This document shows, in pieces, positions 51,595 to 60,731 of a stretch of DNA of 64,000 nucleotides. Each line of letters begins with the position of its first letter. Position 1 is the stretch's first letter. Below the pieces are notes generated by a model, which was not told where the DNA came from, searched no databases, and saw nothing but the letters and a program-made list of their open reading frames with translations. Both the position numbers and the translations under genes were made by a program. The stretch comes from Desulfococcus multivorans. GTDB taxonomy: Bacteria; Desulfobacterota; Desulfobacteria; Desulfobacterales; Desulfococcaceae. Location of the stretch: positions 2,329,001-2,393,000 of the forward strand of contig NZ_CP015381.1 in the NCBI RefSeq assembly GCF_001854245.1, read 5' to 3'.

Positions 51595-52122
51595 ATGCCT
51601 TTTGAGATTGTTAAGCAAAAAGGTTCCCGCTGGATCGATGCCTGTGCGTCAGCCGGAAACTGCGTGACCATGCTGTTCATGGTCATGATCATCACCCTGA
51701 TTTCCGTAGAAATATTTATACGAACCGTATTCAAATTCTCGACATTCATCAGCGAAAAACCACTGATCTATTTTTTGATCGCCGTTGTCATGGCGGGTGC
51801 TGCCCAACTGCTCAAAAACGACGGTCGATCCCGACGTAAGGCCCGGTTCTCACACGGGGTTGTCAAGGTTCAAAGAACCTTTAGTCTGACCATCATTCTG
51901 GCCGCATTCGTGCTCTGTTCCTTCGCATTCTACCAGTCTCTCATCATGCTTCGCCACACATACAGCATGAACCCTGGCGTGAATCACATTTCCGGTGCGT
52001 CACTCTTCATTCCCCAGGCAGTGATCCCCGTGGGCTTCCTGCTTTTCGACCTTCAACTGATTGGAATTTTTTTCAGTAAAGTCGCCCTGCCGAAACGGAT
52101 TCGATACCGGCAGAAACAATGA
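51595..52122 (+). CDS. TRAP transporter small permease (DctQ-like), orphan
   Basis: 175-aa four-helix membrane protein with the DctQ pattern: WIDACASAGNCVTMLFMVMIITLISVEIFIRTVF, FISEKPLIYFLIAVVMAGAAQLLKNDG, FSLTIILAAFVLCSFAFYQSLIM, FIPQAVIPVGFLLFDLQLIGIFF. ATG 51595 has AGGAG at 8 bases; ATG 51589 is too close to it. TRAP transporters also need DctM and DctP, and neither is adjacent. It is either an orphan subunit working with distant genes or a remnant of a lost operon. Confidence 0.7.
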   Translation: MPFEIVKQKGSRWIDACASAGNCVTMLFMVMIITLISVEIFIRTVFKFSTFISEKPLIYFLIAVVMAGAAQLLKNDGRSRRKARFSHGVVKVQRTFSLTIILAAFVLCSFAFYQSLIMLRHTYSMNPGVNHISGASLFIPQAVIPVGFLLFDLQLIGIFFSKVALPKRIRYRQKQ

Positions 52123-52400
52123 GGACGTCGCCGTCTTTCTGATCCGACACGGGAAAGGGCGCTCTCCGGCAGACATCAGCGGGGGGCGCACGCTCCCGGA
52201 GAACAGCACCTTCCAGCCGTCTCGGTCTTGCTATTTTCCCCACATTATGCCATGGGAAGGACGCATTGGGAACATGTTGTCAAACGGTTAGGCCGTCGAT
52301 GCGGGAACCCTTTGAAAAGGAGCGGCCGTTATCAAGGTACGTGACGCGACCACGGCCCGGAACCCCCTGATCGTCATGTGATAGGAGGAAAAACGTTACA
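52123..52400. other. Leader region upstream of leuS
   Basis: 278 bases with several GC-rich inverted repeats. A T-box would be plausible in front of a leucyl-tRNA synthetase gene, but the expected GGTGGTACCGCG and AGAGA elements are not clear. TAGGAGGAAAAACG at 52381-52394 is the leuS ribosome-binding region. Confidence 0.35.
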
Positions 52401-54992
52401 ATGGATGAGCGATACACCCCCAGGACCATCGAAGCCAAATGGCAGAAATATTGGGAGACGTCAGGGGTCTTCAAGGTCAGCGAGACGCCCGGCAAGCCGA
52501 AGTATTACCTTTTGGAAATGTTTCCCTACCCTTCGGGAAAAATCCACATGGGTCATGTTCGCAACTACACCATCGGTGACGTTGTGGGGCGATACAAGCG
52601 GATGCGCGGGTTTAACGTGCTGCATCCCATGGGGTGGGACGCCTTCGGCATGCCCGCGGAAAACGCCGCGATTTCCAACGACACTCACCCGGCCGCGTGG
52701 ACCTACGACAATATCGACGCCATGCGAAAGCAGCTGAAACAGCTCGGTTTTTCCTATGACTGGGATCGTGAAATCGCAACATGTCGGCCGGAATACTACC
52801 GATGGGAACAGTGGCTCTTCATCAAAATGTATGAAAAAGGGATGGCCTACCGGAAGGAATCCTTCGTCAACTGGTGCGAACCCTGCCAGACCGTTCTCGC
52901 CAACGAACAGGTCGAGGCCGGTATGTGCTGGCGCTGCGGCAAACCCGTTCGACAGAAAAAGCTCTGGCAGTGGTTTTTCAGGATCACCGACTACGCCGAA
53001 GATCTACTGGTGCATTGCGATGCATTGCCCGGGTGGCCCGACAAGGTGACCACCATGCAGAAAAACTGGATCGGAAAAAGCGTTGGGGCGGAAATCCGGT
53101 TTCCCATCGAAGACTCAGCCGAATCCGTTTCGGTCTTCACGACGCGTCAGGATACCGTTTTCGGAGCGACCTTCATGTGCCTCGCCCCCGAACACCCCCT
53201 GGTTGTGGAGCTGTCACGGGGAAAGCCTGAAGCGGACGCGATCGATGCCTTTGTCGATAAGACGGCGCTTCAGGATCGTTCGGCCAGGGCAGTGGAATCC
53301 TATGAGAAGGAGGGTGTTTTCACGGGAGCCTACTGCATCAACCCCTTGACCGGCCGGAAAATGCCCATCTACGCCGCCAATTTCGCATTGATGGAATACG
53401 GCACCGGCGCCGTCATGTCTGTCCCGGCCCATGATCAACGGGATTTTGAGTTTGCCCGGAAATACGGTCTCGACATCATCGTCGTCGTGAGCCCGGAGGA
53501 CCGGGAACTGGATCCCGCTACAATGACCGAAGCCTATGCCGGGGAAGGGGAGATGGTCAATTCGGGCATTTTCAACGGCATGTCCAATCGTCAGGCACTG
53601 GATGAAGTGGCGGCCTACCTGGAACGTGAGGGCCTCGGAAAAAAAACCGTCAGCTTCCGGCTCAGGGATTGGGGAATATCCCGGCAACGCTATTGGGGAA
53701 CGCCCATACCCATGATTCATTGCCCCACCTGCGGCATTCTGCCGGTACCCGAAGCGGATCTGCCCATCATTCTCCCCGAGGACGCATCCCTGCTCGACGG
53801 CGGAAGGTCGCCTTTGCCGACGCTGCCTGAATTCGCCCGGGTCGTCTGCCCCGCCTGCGGCAATACCTCAGCCCGACGCGAGACCGATACCATGGATACC
53901 TTTGTGGAATCCTCCTGGTATTTCGATCGTTACTGCAGTCCGCGTTATGAAGAGGGGATGTTCGACAGAAAAGCCGTCGACTACTGGATGCCGGTGGATC
54001 AATATATCGGCGGCGTAGAACACGCTATTCTTCACCTTCTCTACTCCCGATATTTCACGCGGGTTCTCAATGATCTCGGACTGATCGATTGCAGGGAACC
54101 CTTTACCCGGCTGCTGACCCAGGGGATGGTCTGCAAGGAGAGCACCTCCTGTCCGGAGCACGGGTATCTGTTTCCCGATCAGGTCACCTGGGAAGCCGAC
54201 GGCCCGAGATGCAAACTGTGCAACGGATCGGTCACCGTCGGTCGCGTGGAGAAGATGTCCAAATCCAAGAAAAACGTCATCGATCCGGGAACGCTCATGG
54301 ACCAATACGGCGCCGACACGACCCGTCTTTTCTGTCTGTTTGCCGCCCCACCCGAACGGGATCTGGAGTGGAACGACCAGGGCGTCGAAGGGGGACTTCG
54401 CTTTCTGAACCGGGTTTGGCGCCTGGTGCTCGATTGGAACCCCCTTATCGACGGCATCCCCCCCTATGAGGGCACACCGGAAGACCTCGACGAAGAACTC
54501 CGCGACATCTATCGGAAAATTCATGAAACGATCAGGAAGGTGACCAACGACATCGAAGACCGCTTTCACTTCAACACCGCCATCAGCGCCGTGATGGAAC
54601 TGGTGAATGCCATGTACGCCGTCGAAAGGGAGGGGGCCTCTCCCCGGAAAGCGGCGGTGATGCGATTGGGGATCGAATCCGCAGTCCTGCTCCTCTCACC
54701 GATGGTACCCCATTTCGCGGAGGAAATATGGGAGAGTCTCGGTCATCAACCCTCGGTTCTGCAGGCACCGTGGCCGTCCTACCGGAAAAACGCTCTCGTC
54801 AGGAACGAGATACTCATCGTTATTCAGGTCAACGGAAAACTGAGGGGCAAGTTCAGTGTCGACCCCGAAGCCGACGACGATGCGATCAAGTCCATGGCCC
54901 TTGCCGATGAACGGGTCCGGAGGTTCATCGAAGGACGCCCGGTTCGAAAAGTCATTCTGGTCCGGAACAAACTGGTCAATATCGTCGTGTAA
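52401..54992 (+). CDS. leuS: Leucyl-tRNA synthetase
   Basis: 863-aa class I synthetase. The HIGH-type motif is in [19 protein letters not shown] and [12 protein letters not shown] is the second signature. The CP1 editing domain covers about 225-415 and contains the Thr-rich [16 protein letters not shown] and the conserved [16 protein letters not shown]. Zinc-type Cys pairs (CEPC...CWRC; CPTC...CPAC) are present. A C-terminal anticodon/vertical domain ends the protein. First gene of a leuS-lptE unit. Confidence 0.97.
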   Translation: MDERYTPRTIEAKWQKYWETSGVFKVSETPGKPKYYLLEMFPYPSGKIHMGHVRNYTIGDVVGRYKRMRGFNVLHPMGWDAFGMPAENAAISNDTHPAAWTYDNIDAMRKQLKQLGFSYDWDREIATCRPEYYRWEQWLFIKMYEKGMAYRKESFVNWCEPCQTVLANEQVEAGMCWRCGKPVRQKKLWQWFFRITDYAEDLLVHCDALPGWPDKVTTMQKNWIGKSVGAEIRFPIEDSAESVSVFTTRQDTVFGATFMCLAPEHPLVVELSRGKPEADAIDAFVDKTALQDRSARAVESYEKEGVFTGAYCINPLTGRKMPIYAANFALMEYGTGAVMSVPAHDQRDFEFARKYGLDIIVVVSPEDRELDPATMTEAYAGEGEMVNSGIFNGMSNRQALDEVAAYLEREGLGKKTVSFRLRDWGISRQRYWGTPIPMIHCPTCGILPVPEADLPIILPEDASLLDGGRSPLPTLPEFARVVCPACGNTSARRETDTMDTFVESSWYFDRYCSPRYEEGMFDRKAVDYWMPVDQYIGGVEHAILHLLYSRYFTRVLNDLGLIDCREPFTRLLTQGMVCKESTSCPEHGYLFPDQVTWEADGPRCKLCNGSVTVGRVEKMSKSKKNVIDPGTLMDQYGADTTRLFCLFAAPPERDLEWNDQGVEGGLRFLNRVWRLVLDWNPLIDGIPPYEGTPEDLDEELRDIYRKIHETIRKVTNDIEDRFHFNTAISAVMELVNAMYAVEREGASPRKAAVMRLGIESAVLLLSPMVPHFAEEIWESLGHQPSVLQAPWPSYRKNALVRNEILIVIQVNGKLRGKFSVDPEADDDAIKSMALADERVRRFIEGRPVRKVILVRNKLVNIVV

Positions 54993-55089
54993 CCTTGACG
55001 GGTTGCGGAACCGGTCAGGGCTGTTCACGTTTTGAAAACGTTGTCCGGAAGCGGACTGTCGGGATAATTAGCCCCTTGGAAGGAGACCC

Positions 55090-55620
55090 ATGTTCAACCG
55101 TCGTTCGGGACATCGCCGGTCATTGCCGATCTGGATGCTCGCCGCCGTTGTTCTGTCGATGACCGCCTGCGGTTATCGCTTCTCCGCCGGCGAAAAGCTG
55201 GGAGAAAACATCTCGACGGTTTCGGTCAAGATGCTTGAAAACCGGACCGCTGAAACGGGGGTTGAACACATCTTCACCAACGATCTGATCTTCGAATTCA
55301 CAAAAAACGGGAACACCGTGGTGGAGAGCGACGATGCGGACGCCGTCCTGAGCGGAACCATTGTCGCCATGCCTGTGGCGACCGTCGCCTATCGCGGTCA
55401 AATCACGTCCGTCGAGCGGCGCATTACCGCCGTTGTCAGTCTGAGTCTTTCAGATCGGAACGGAGAGATCATCTGGTCGGCAAACGGAATATCCGAAAGT
55501 GAAACCTACGGGATTCTGACGGAAAAAATCGCCACCGACTACAACAAACGCGAGGCCATCAGGGCGCTGTCGCAACGGCTTGCCGAGGCGGTCTACAGCC
55601 GTATAACAGACAAATTCTGA
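55090..55620 (+). CDS. lptE: LPS assembly lipoprotein LptE
   Basis: 176-aa outer-membrane lipoprotein that plugs the LptD barrel for LPS export. The signal ends with a lipobox at VVLSMTAC; the next residues GYRFS are the usual LptE start after the lipidated Cys. VSVKMLENRTAETGVEHIFTNDL, AVLSGTIV and YNKREAIRALSQRLAEAVYSRI follow the family pattern. AAGGAGACCC precedes ATG 55090. leuS-lptE adjacency is common in proteobacteria. Confidence 0.88.
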   Translation: MFNRRSGHRRSLPIWMLAAVVLSMTACGYRFSAGEKLGENISTVSVKMLENRTAETGVEHIFTNDLIFEFTKNGNTVVESDDADAVLSGTIVAMPVATVAYRGQITSVERRITAVVSLSLSDRNGEIIWSANGISESETYGILTEKIATDYNKREAIRALSQRLAEAVYSRITDKF

Positions 55621-55667
55621 CGTCACCCACCGGTCTCGTGAATAGGGGAGGAGAGGGCAGCTTCAAA

Positions 55668-55724
55668 AAAAAAGCACGAAAGACGGCCTTTCCCTCGGGT
55701 ATCGCCGGTCGTTTCGTGCCTTTT
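55668..55724. terminator. Bidirectional terminator between lptE and rpsT
   Basis: GCACGAAA-GAC-GGC at 55674 pairs with GCC-GGTC-GTTTCGTGC ending at 55719. Eight A residues lie on the left, which form the T-run for rpsT, and CTTTT lies on the right for lptE. Confidence 0.85.
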
Positions 55725-55782
55725 GAGAACGGATGTCTGCGCCGGTTCAAAACCGGCGGGAAACCCGACCCCCAATGCCGCG

Positions 55783-56049
55783 TCAAAGAGAAACGGTATT
55801 AACCAGTTTGGCCAGACGGGATATCTTTCGTGCGGCAGTATTCCGGTGAATAACACCCTTTTTGGCGGCCTTGGCGATCACCGATTTGGCTTGATTCAGA
55901 TGCTCGACTGCCGCATCCTTGCTGTTTTCATTTGCCGCGCTCCGAACCTGTTTCACGGCATTCTTCATTCGCGTTCTGACGATACGGTTCCGTTCCCGCC
56001 GCAGCACGTTCTGGCGTGCCCGCTTCAAAGCTGATTTGTGGTTTGCCAA
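55783..56049 (-). CDS. rpsT: 30S ribosomal protein S20
   Basis: 88-aa basic ribosomal protein (ANHKSALKRARQNVLRRERNR start, HRNTAARKISRLAKLVN end). The start is TTG 56049, with AAAGGAG at 8 bases; the ATG at 56067 lies inside the Shine-Dalgarno region and does not fit homologues. TTG starts for S20 are also known in E. coli, where they help autoregulation. Confidence 0.95.
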   Translation of the reverse strand: MANHKSALKRARQNVLRRERNRIVRTRMKNAVKQVRSAANENSKDAAVEHLNQAKSVIAKAAKKGVIHRNTAARKISRLAKLVNTVSL

Positions 56050-56275
56050 GATTGAGACTCCTTTCATTGGTAAATTATTTACGATAAACTCTTCTAACTA
56101 CACAGGTTCTTGGGATTCTGTCAAGATAAAAGTGCATCCGGCCTGATTTGCCTGAATCTTTATTCTCCGTTTTCCGGACAGAACGCCGATCATCGTCGAA
56201 AGGACGGACGAGCTCGTGTTGTCCGGTTATTTTTCCCTTGCCACATTTTAAGTTATGGGGTTATTTATAACCATT

Positions 56276-56337
56276 TCAACTTTCGACTTTCATGATGGAG
56301 ACCGGATAGATACGGCCTATGACAGTCGAAAGTTGAG
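56276..56337 (+). mobile_element. Internally deleted copy of the 237-bp element
   Basis: 62 bases keeping both termini: TCAACTTTCGACTTTCAT at 56276-56293 and ATGACAGTCGAAAGTTGA (one change) at 56319-56336. The centre is reduced to GATGGAGACCGGATAGATACGGCCT-like sequence. An exact 8-bp duplication TAACCATT flanks it (56268-56275, 56338-56345). It lies in the 364-base gap between rpsT and the FtsB-like gene; the rest of this gap shows no gene. Confidence 0.88.
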
Positions 56338-56413
56338 TAACCATTTATCCAACGACGCTGCCGGAGCAGCGCAGCAACGGGCTCGCAGTCCCCACAGCAA
56401 GGAGACGACTGAA

Positions 56414-56719
56414 TTGTTCAAGAGAACGCTGACAATCTACCTCCCGATCCTGATCGTTTCCGCCATGTTTTTGATGATCATTTTTGGGGGCAAAGGACTG
56501 ATGGACCTCAAGACCATGCGGCTGAACAAGGAGCGCATCATCCAGAGAAACGAAGCGCTGGTCGAGAAGAATCTGTCCCTTCACCAAACCGTCGTCCGGC
56601 TCAAAGACGACCCCGTATTCATCGAACACGTCGCCCGGGAGGATCTGGGACTGATCAAGTCGGACGAAATCATCATGAAACTGGAACGACAAGCGGTTAA
56701 AGGAACACCACATGACTGA
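56414..56719 (+). CDS. Septum formation initiator family protein (FtsB/DivIC-like)
   Basis: 101-aa bitopic membrane protein: short cytosolic start, one helix ([19 protein letters not shown]), then a coiled coil ([35 protein letters not shown]) and the FtsB end motif [22 protein letters not shown]. It should join the FtsQLB cell-division complex. TTG 56414 follows AAGGAG at 9 bases; the longer frame runs into the mobile element. It overlaps ugd by 8 bases. Confidence 0.85.
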   Translation: MFKRTLTIYLPILIVSAMFLMIIFGGKGLMDLKTMRLNKERIIQRNEALVEKNLSLHQTVVRLKDDPVFIEHVAREDLGLIKSDEIIMKLERQAVKGTPHD

Positions 56720-58121
56720 AAAAACGCGTCAAATGAAAATTCTCTGCATCGGAGCGGGGTATGTCGGAGGGCCGACAATGGCGGTGATCGCATCCCAGTG
56801 TCCGGACATCAAGGTCACGGTCGTCGATATCAATCCGGAACGGATCGCTCGTTGGAATTCGGAGCGCCTTCCCATTTACGAACCGGGTCTGGACGAGGTC
56901 GTTCGGTCGGCGAGGGGAAGAAACCTTTTTTTCAGCACGGATATCGAAGCCGGAATCCGGGAATCCGATATGATTTTCGTCAGCGTGAACACCCCGACAA
57001 AAATGTTTGGAACAGGCGCCGGAATGGCCGCGGATCTGCAATACTGGGAAAAAACCGCACGTCAGATCAGGGAGTGTTCCAACACACCGAAAATCATCGT
57101 CGAAAAAAGCACCCTCCCCGTGAAGACCGCTCAGGCCATGAAGCGAATTTTCGATGCCGGAAATCACAAGACGCGTTTTACGGTCCTCTCCAATCCGGAG
57201 TTCCTTGCCGAAGGCACCGCCGTCAATGATCTGAAGCATCCGGATCGGGTATTGATCGGGTCCGACACCTCTCCCGCGGGGATCCGCGCCAGGGAAAGCC
57301 TGGTAGATATCTATGCCAGATGGGTCGATCGGGATCGCATCCTTACCACCAATATCTGGAGCAGCGAACTCTCCAAGTTGGTCGCCAACGCCTTTCTCGC
57401 CCAGAGAATTTCATCCGTCAACGCCATTTCGGCGCTATGCGAGAAAACCGATGCCGATATTGCCGAGGTGACGCGGGCAGTCGGTATGGACAGCCGTCTG
57501 GGAAGCAAGTTCCTCAACGCCAGTGTCGGCTTCGGCGGCTCATGCTTCAAGAAAGACATCCTCAATCTGGTGTATCTTTGCCGATATTACGGTTTGAACG
57601 AGGTGGCGGATTACTGGGAGGGCGTCATACGCATCAACGAATACCAGAAGGAACGTTTTGTTGTCAATATGCTGGGAAACATGTTCCACACCCTTAGCGG
57701 AAAGCGCATCTGTCTTCTGGGTTTTGCCTTCAAGGCTCACACCGGCGATACCCGGGAGAGCCCCGGCATCTATATCGCAAAGCGGCTCATGGAGGAGCGG
57801 GCAAAGCTCGTCGTCACGGATCCGGAGGCACTGGAAAATGCGCGTTTCGAGCTTCAAGGCGTCGAGGGGGATGTCTGCTATACCGAGGATCCCTATGCGG
57901 CGACTGACGGTTGCGATGCCGTCGCGCTGATGACCGAGTGGCCTCAATACGCCGCTTTGGACTTCGACAGAATCTTTCGATCCATGGCGCAACCCGCCTT
58001 CATCTTCGATGGCAGGAACATCCTGGATCACGCGAAACTCTACACCATCGGGTTTAACGTGTTCCCTATCGGGAAACCGGCCCTGACCCATTTCCACGAC
58101 GAACCGTCGATAGGCGGATAA
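56712..58121 (+). CDS. ugd: UDP-glucose 6-dehydrogenase
   Basis: 469-aa enzyme oxidising UDP-glucose to UDP-glucuronate with [17 protein letters not shown] is the NAD site, [23 protein letters not shown] the linker motif and [12 protein letters not shown] the catalytic Cys. The length and IGADT-style motifs resemble the longer eukaryote-like UGDs rather than the ~390-aa bacterial type. It overlaps the FtsB-like gene. Probably supplies surface polysaccharide synthesis. Confidence 0.95.
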   Translation: MTEKTRQMKILCIGAGYVGGPTMAVIASQCPDIKVTVVDINPERIARWNSERLPIYEPGLDEVVRSARGRNLFFSTDIEAGIRESDMIFVSVNTPTKMFGTGAGMAADLQYWEKTARQIRECSNTPKIIVEKSTLPVKTAQAMKRIFDAGNHKTRFTVLSNPEFLAEGTAVNDLKHPDRVLIGSDTSPAGIRARESLVDIYARWVDRDRILTTNIWSSELSKLVANAFLAQRISSVNAISALCEKTDADIAEVTRAVGMDSRLGSKFLNASVGFGGSCFKKDILNLVYLCRYYGLNEVADYWEGVIRINEYQKERFVVNMLGNMFHTLSGKRICLLGFAFKAHTGDTRESPGIYIAKRLMEERAKLVVTDPEALENARFELQGVEGDVCYTEDPYAATDGCDAVALMTEWPQYAALDFDRIFRSMAQPAFIFDGRNILDHAKLYTIGFNVFPIGKPALTHFHDEPSIGG

Positions 58122-58182
58122 ACCGTCTTCCGGAGCAAGCCGACGGAACCGACATGGCGGGGCGGCGCCGGATTTTCCGTCC

Positions 58183-58329
58183 TCAAGCCATGTCCATCCG
58201 CTCCTCCAGTTTCCGGATCTCCTCTGAAATCCGTTGTTTTTCCTCGTCCGTCAACCCTTCCTCGACAAGCCGGCGGCGAAGGGCCAGGAGCGTCATCTCC
58301 TCGCGGTATTCCGAACAGGTGTATTTCAT
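58183..58329 (-). CDS. Small conserved-type protein
   Basis: 48-aa helical protein ([20 protein letters not shown], then acidic [26 protein letters not shown]-type helix). ATG 58329 follows GAGGAAGGATTTC, a good ribosome-binding site; the frame is open to 58398. Short proteins with this MKYTCxxYRxEMxLLxLRRxL pattern recur in deltaproteobacteria from memory, and no function is known. Confidence 0.7.
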   Translation of the reverse strand: MKYTCSEYREEMTLLALRRRLVEEGLTDEEKQRISEEIRKLEERMDMA

Positions 58330-58644
58330 GAAATCCTTCCTCTTTCGATCGATAAGACGCCGGCACCGTCGAAGATGCCTGAGCAACGCGGCATACACAG
58401 GCCTTTTTCCGGAACGGCCTCAAAATCGACGGGTTGCGACAACATCTTCCGCACGACCCCGAACCGGGTGATCCGCGCCGCCGGGTCTCGCCTCATGTCG
58501 GCGTCATGCCTATACCCAATTCTTCCGGTATCCGTCAAGGGCTTCACCGCCGCCTTTGATCGTTGTCATCACTTCCGAAGCATGCTAAAAACGAACAATC
58601 AACCGAAGAGGGAAGGCTGCGCCTCGCGCGTCAACAGGAGCGAG

Positions 58645-59160
58645 ATGAAAGGATGGACCGTTATGAGCCGTCAATATCGAAATCCGCTGGTTACCGTCGA
58701 CATCATCATCGAGATGCCCGCATCCCCGAAGGGAGATGCAGTCAAAGGGCAGGAGCCCGGGATTCTCCTCATCGAAAGGCGAAATCCGCCCCGTGGATGG
58801 GCCCTGCCCGGTGGGTTTGTCGATTACGGAGAGTCCCTTGAAACCGCGGCGGTGCGCGAGGCCATGGAAGAGACATCTCTTGAAGTCACGCTCCTGGAGC
58901 AGTTCCATACCTATTCGGCCCCCGATCGGGACCCCAGGCATCACACCGTGACAACGGTCTACATCGGCCGCGCTTCCGGCATTCCCAAAGCTATGGATGA
59001 TGCAAGAAATCTGCAAGTGTTCAGAAAGCACGAACTTCCCGCCGATATCGTCTTCGACCATGCCCGCATCATCCGGGATTATTACGATTACAGGGCGTTC
59101 GGGAAAAAACCGGATTCCCGGGTTCCTGCGGCGGAATCAGTGGAACCATCATGTTCTTAA
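58645..59160 (+). CDS. Nudix hydrolase
   Basis: 171-aa Nudix protein. The box is [26 protein letters not shown], matching GX5EX7REUXEEXGU except that the glycine near the end is Ser. [29 protein letters not shown] and [11 protein letters not shown] fit the ADP-ribose/NADH pyrophosphatase-like group. Starts at 58645 (after ACAGGAG) and 58663 are both possible. It may act on ADP-ribose or a nucleotide sugar, since ugd lies upstream. Confidence 0.88.
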   Translation: MKGWTVMSRQYRNPLVTVDIIIEMPASPKGDAVKGQEPGILLIERRNPPRGWALPGGFVDYGESLETAAVREAMEETSLEVTLLEQFHTYSAPDRDPRHHTVTTVYIGRASGIPKAMDDARNLQVFRKHELPADIVFDHARIIRDYYDYRAFGKKPDSRVPAAESVEPSCS

Positions 59161-59220
59161 TGTAATTTCGGCGACGGTTTGGCATGCCGGCGCCGGCTGG
59201 ATTTCATGGGAAAGATCGCC

Positions 59221-59982
59221 ATGAAACGACATCGGACAAAAAACGATTGTTCAGAGGGTACGTTCCGACCGTTTGAAAATCTGCGGGATCTCCTCGACGG
59301 ACGATCGCAGAACATTCGGTCCCTGGATTCACACCGCAGCGGCCCCGACAAGACCGACGGCTGTTCGAAAGGGGAAAATCCTCAAACAGAGCAGGAACTG
59401 TTCGCGGATGCCATGGCGGACGTCACACCCATCACCGGGACGCGGCGTCATGCCGCGAAACACCGGCATACCGGTAACAGATACCCAAAAACCTCCTGTG
59501 AACAGAAGACCCTTGAGATTCTGAAGCAGCTGGTGGATTTCGGGCACGGCTTCGAGGTTTCCCATACGCCGGAATATATGGAAGGAAGAGGGTACCGCGT
59601 GAGCCGCGAGGTAACGCGAAGGCTTTACAACGGCGATTTTGCCGTCCAGGACCATATCGACCTTCACGGCTTCAATGTCGCCGCGGCCAGGGATGCGTTC
59701 ATGACGTTCATGGAAAAGGCCGTCACTGACGGCAAACGAGCGGTGCTCATCGTGCACGGCAGAGGGCTTTCATCACCGGTTGGACCGGTCCTCAAGCGCA
59801 AGGTTTACGGATGGCTGACCCGCGGCCCCATTCGAAAATGGGTCCTGGCATTCACCAGTGCACGGTCCTGTGACGGCGGCGCGGGCGCCACCTATGTTCT
59901 GCTTCGCCTCAGGCCGGTTACGAAGCGATTCAGAAAAAACAGGGACCTTCAGCTCAAGCGTACCGGGAGCCTGTGCCGATAA
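59221..59982 (+). CDS. Smr domain protein
   Basis: 253-aa protein with a disordered, charged N-terminal half. A C-terminal Smr domain spans about residues 140-225 (DHIDLHGFNVAAARDAFMTFMEK, VLIVHGRGLSSPVGPVLKRKV, GGAGATYVLLR). DLHG and HGRG are the conserved motifs of this MutS2-type nuclease/RNA-binding fold. Without a MutS part, it resembles SmrA/SmrB-like proteins, some of which cleave mRNA at collided ribosomes. ATG 59221 or 59206 may start it. Confidence 0.85.
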   Translation: MKRHRTKNDCSEGTFRPFENLRDLLDGRSQNIRSLDSHRSGPDKTDGCSKGENPQTEQELFADAMADVTPITGTRRHAAKHRHTGNRYPKTSCEQKTLEILKQLVDFGHGFEVSHTPEYMEGRGYRVSREVTRRLYNGDFAVQDHIDLHGFNVAAARDAFMTFMEKAVTDGKRAVLIVHGRGLSSPVGPVLKRKVYGWLTRGPIRKWVLAFTSARSCDGGAGATYVLLRLRPVTKRFRKNRDLQLKRTGSLCR

Positions 59983-60046
59983 GGAACGAACGGGCTTACC
60001 GGGTGCATGGAAAGATCCTAACCGCCCGACGGGAGAAGATTGCCGT

Positions 60047-60679
60047 ATGCTCATCACGTTTACGGGGGCGATGGCTTCAGCGGCGCTGCTGGGTTTGAGC
60101 GCGGGGCTTTCGCCGGGACCGCTGCTCACGCTGGTCATCACCGAAACGCTCAGGAAGGATTCACGGGAGGGCATCAAGGTGGCCCTTTCTCCGCTGCTCA
60201 CCGACGTCCCGATCATCGTCGTCACGGTGCTGGTGCTCTCCCGGTTGACGGATCACATGCGGTTGATCGGCGTCATTTCCCTCCTGGGCGGCTTTTTCAC
60301 GGCCTATCTCGGCTATGAAAGCCTCATGTTCAAGGGAGCGGATCCGGCAGTTCAGGCCGCCGTTCCGTCACGATCGCTTCGGCGGGGGGTCGTCGCGAAC
60401 CTCCTGAACCCCAGCCCTTACCTCTTCTGGCTCTCCATCGGCGCACCTCTGATCCTGGACACATGGCGGGTCGCTCCGGCCGCGGCCGTCGCATTTCTCC
60501 TCGTTTTTTATGGACTCCTGGTGGGCGCCAAGATTTTCATCGCCGTGGCCGTTGGGAAATCCCGACATTTCCTGAACAGCGGACATTATGTTCTGGCGAT
60601 CCGCTGTCTGGGCCTTGCACTGCTGATTTTCGCCGGATATTTTTTCAGGAACGCCTGGGCTCAGTTGGCGGGTGCGTGA
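60047..60679 (+). CDS. LysE family translocator
   Basis: 210-aa membrane exporter with six helices. The family start GLSAGLSPGPLLTLVITETLRKDSREGIKVALSPLLTDVPI and the NLLNPSPYLFWL motif are clear. Exports amino acids or related small molecules; substrate unknown. ATG 60047 lies after GGGAGAAGA at a somewhat long spacing. The open frame upstream overlaps the Smr gene and is not used. Confidence 0.9.
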   Translation: MLITFTGAMASAALLGLSAGLSPGPLLTLVITETLRKDSREGIKVALSPLLTDVPIIVVTVLVLSRLTDHMRLIGVISLLGGFFTAYLGYESLMFKGADPAVQAAVPSRSLRRGVVANLLNPSPYLFWLSIGAPLILDTWRVAPAAAVAFLLVFYGLLVGAKIFIAVAVGKSRHFLNSGHYVLAIRCLGLALLIFAGYFFRNAWAQLAGA

Positions 60680-60731
60680 ACCCATCCTGTCTTACGCGTC
60701 AACCTTCGGCTCCCGGACACCGACAGTCGCG

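Noticed and set aside
52123-52400. Possible T-box leader for leuS
   Set aside because: GGTACGTGACGCG near 52337 only loosely resembles the T-box sequence, and no specifier hairpin or terminator/antiterminator pair could be drawn.
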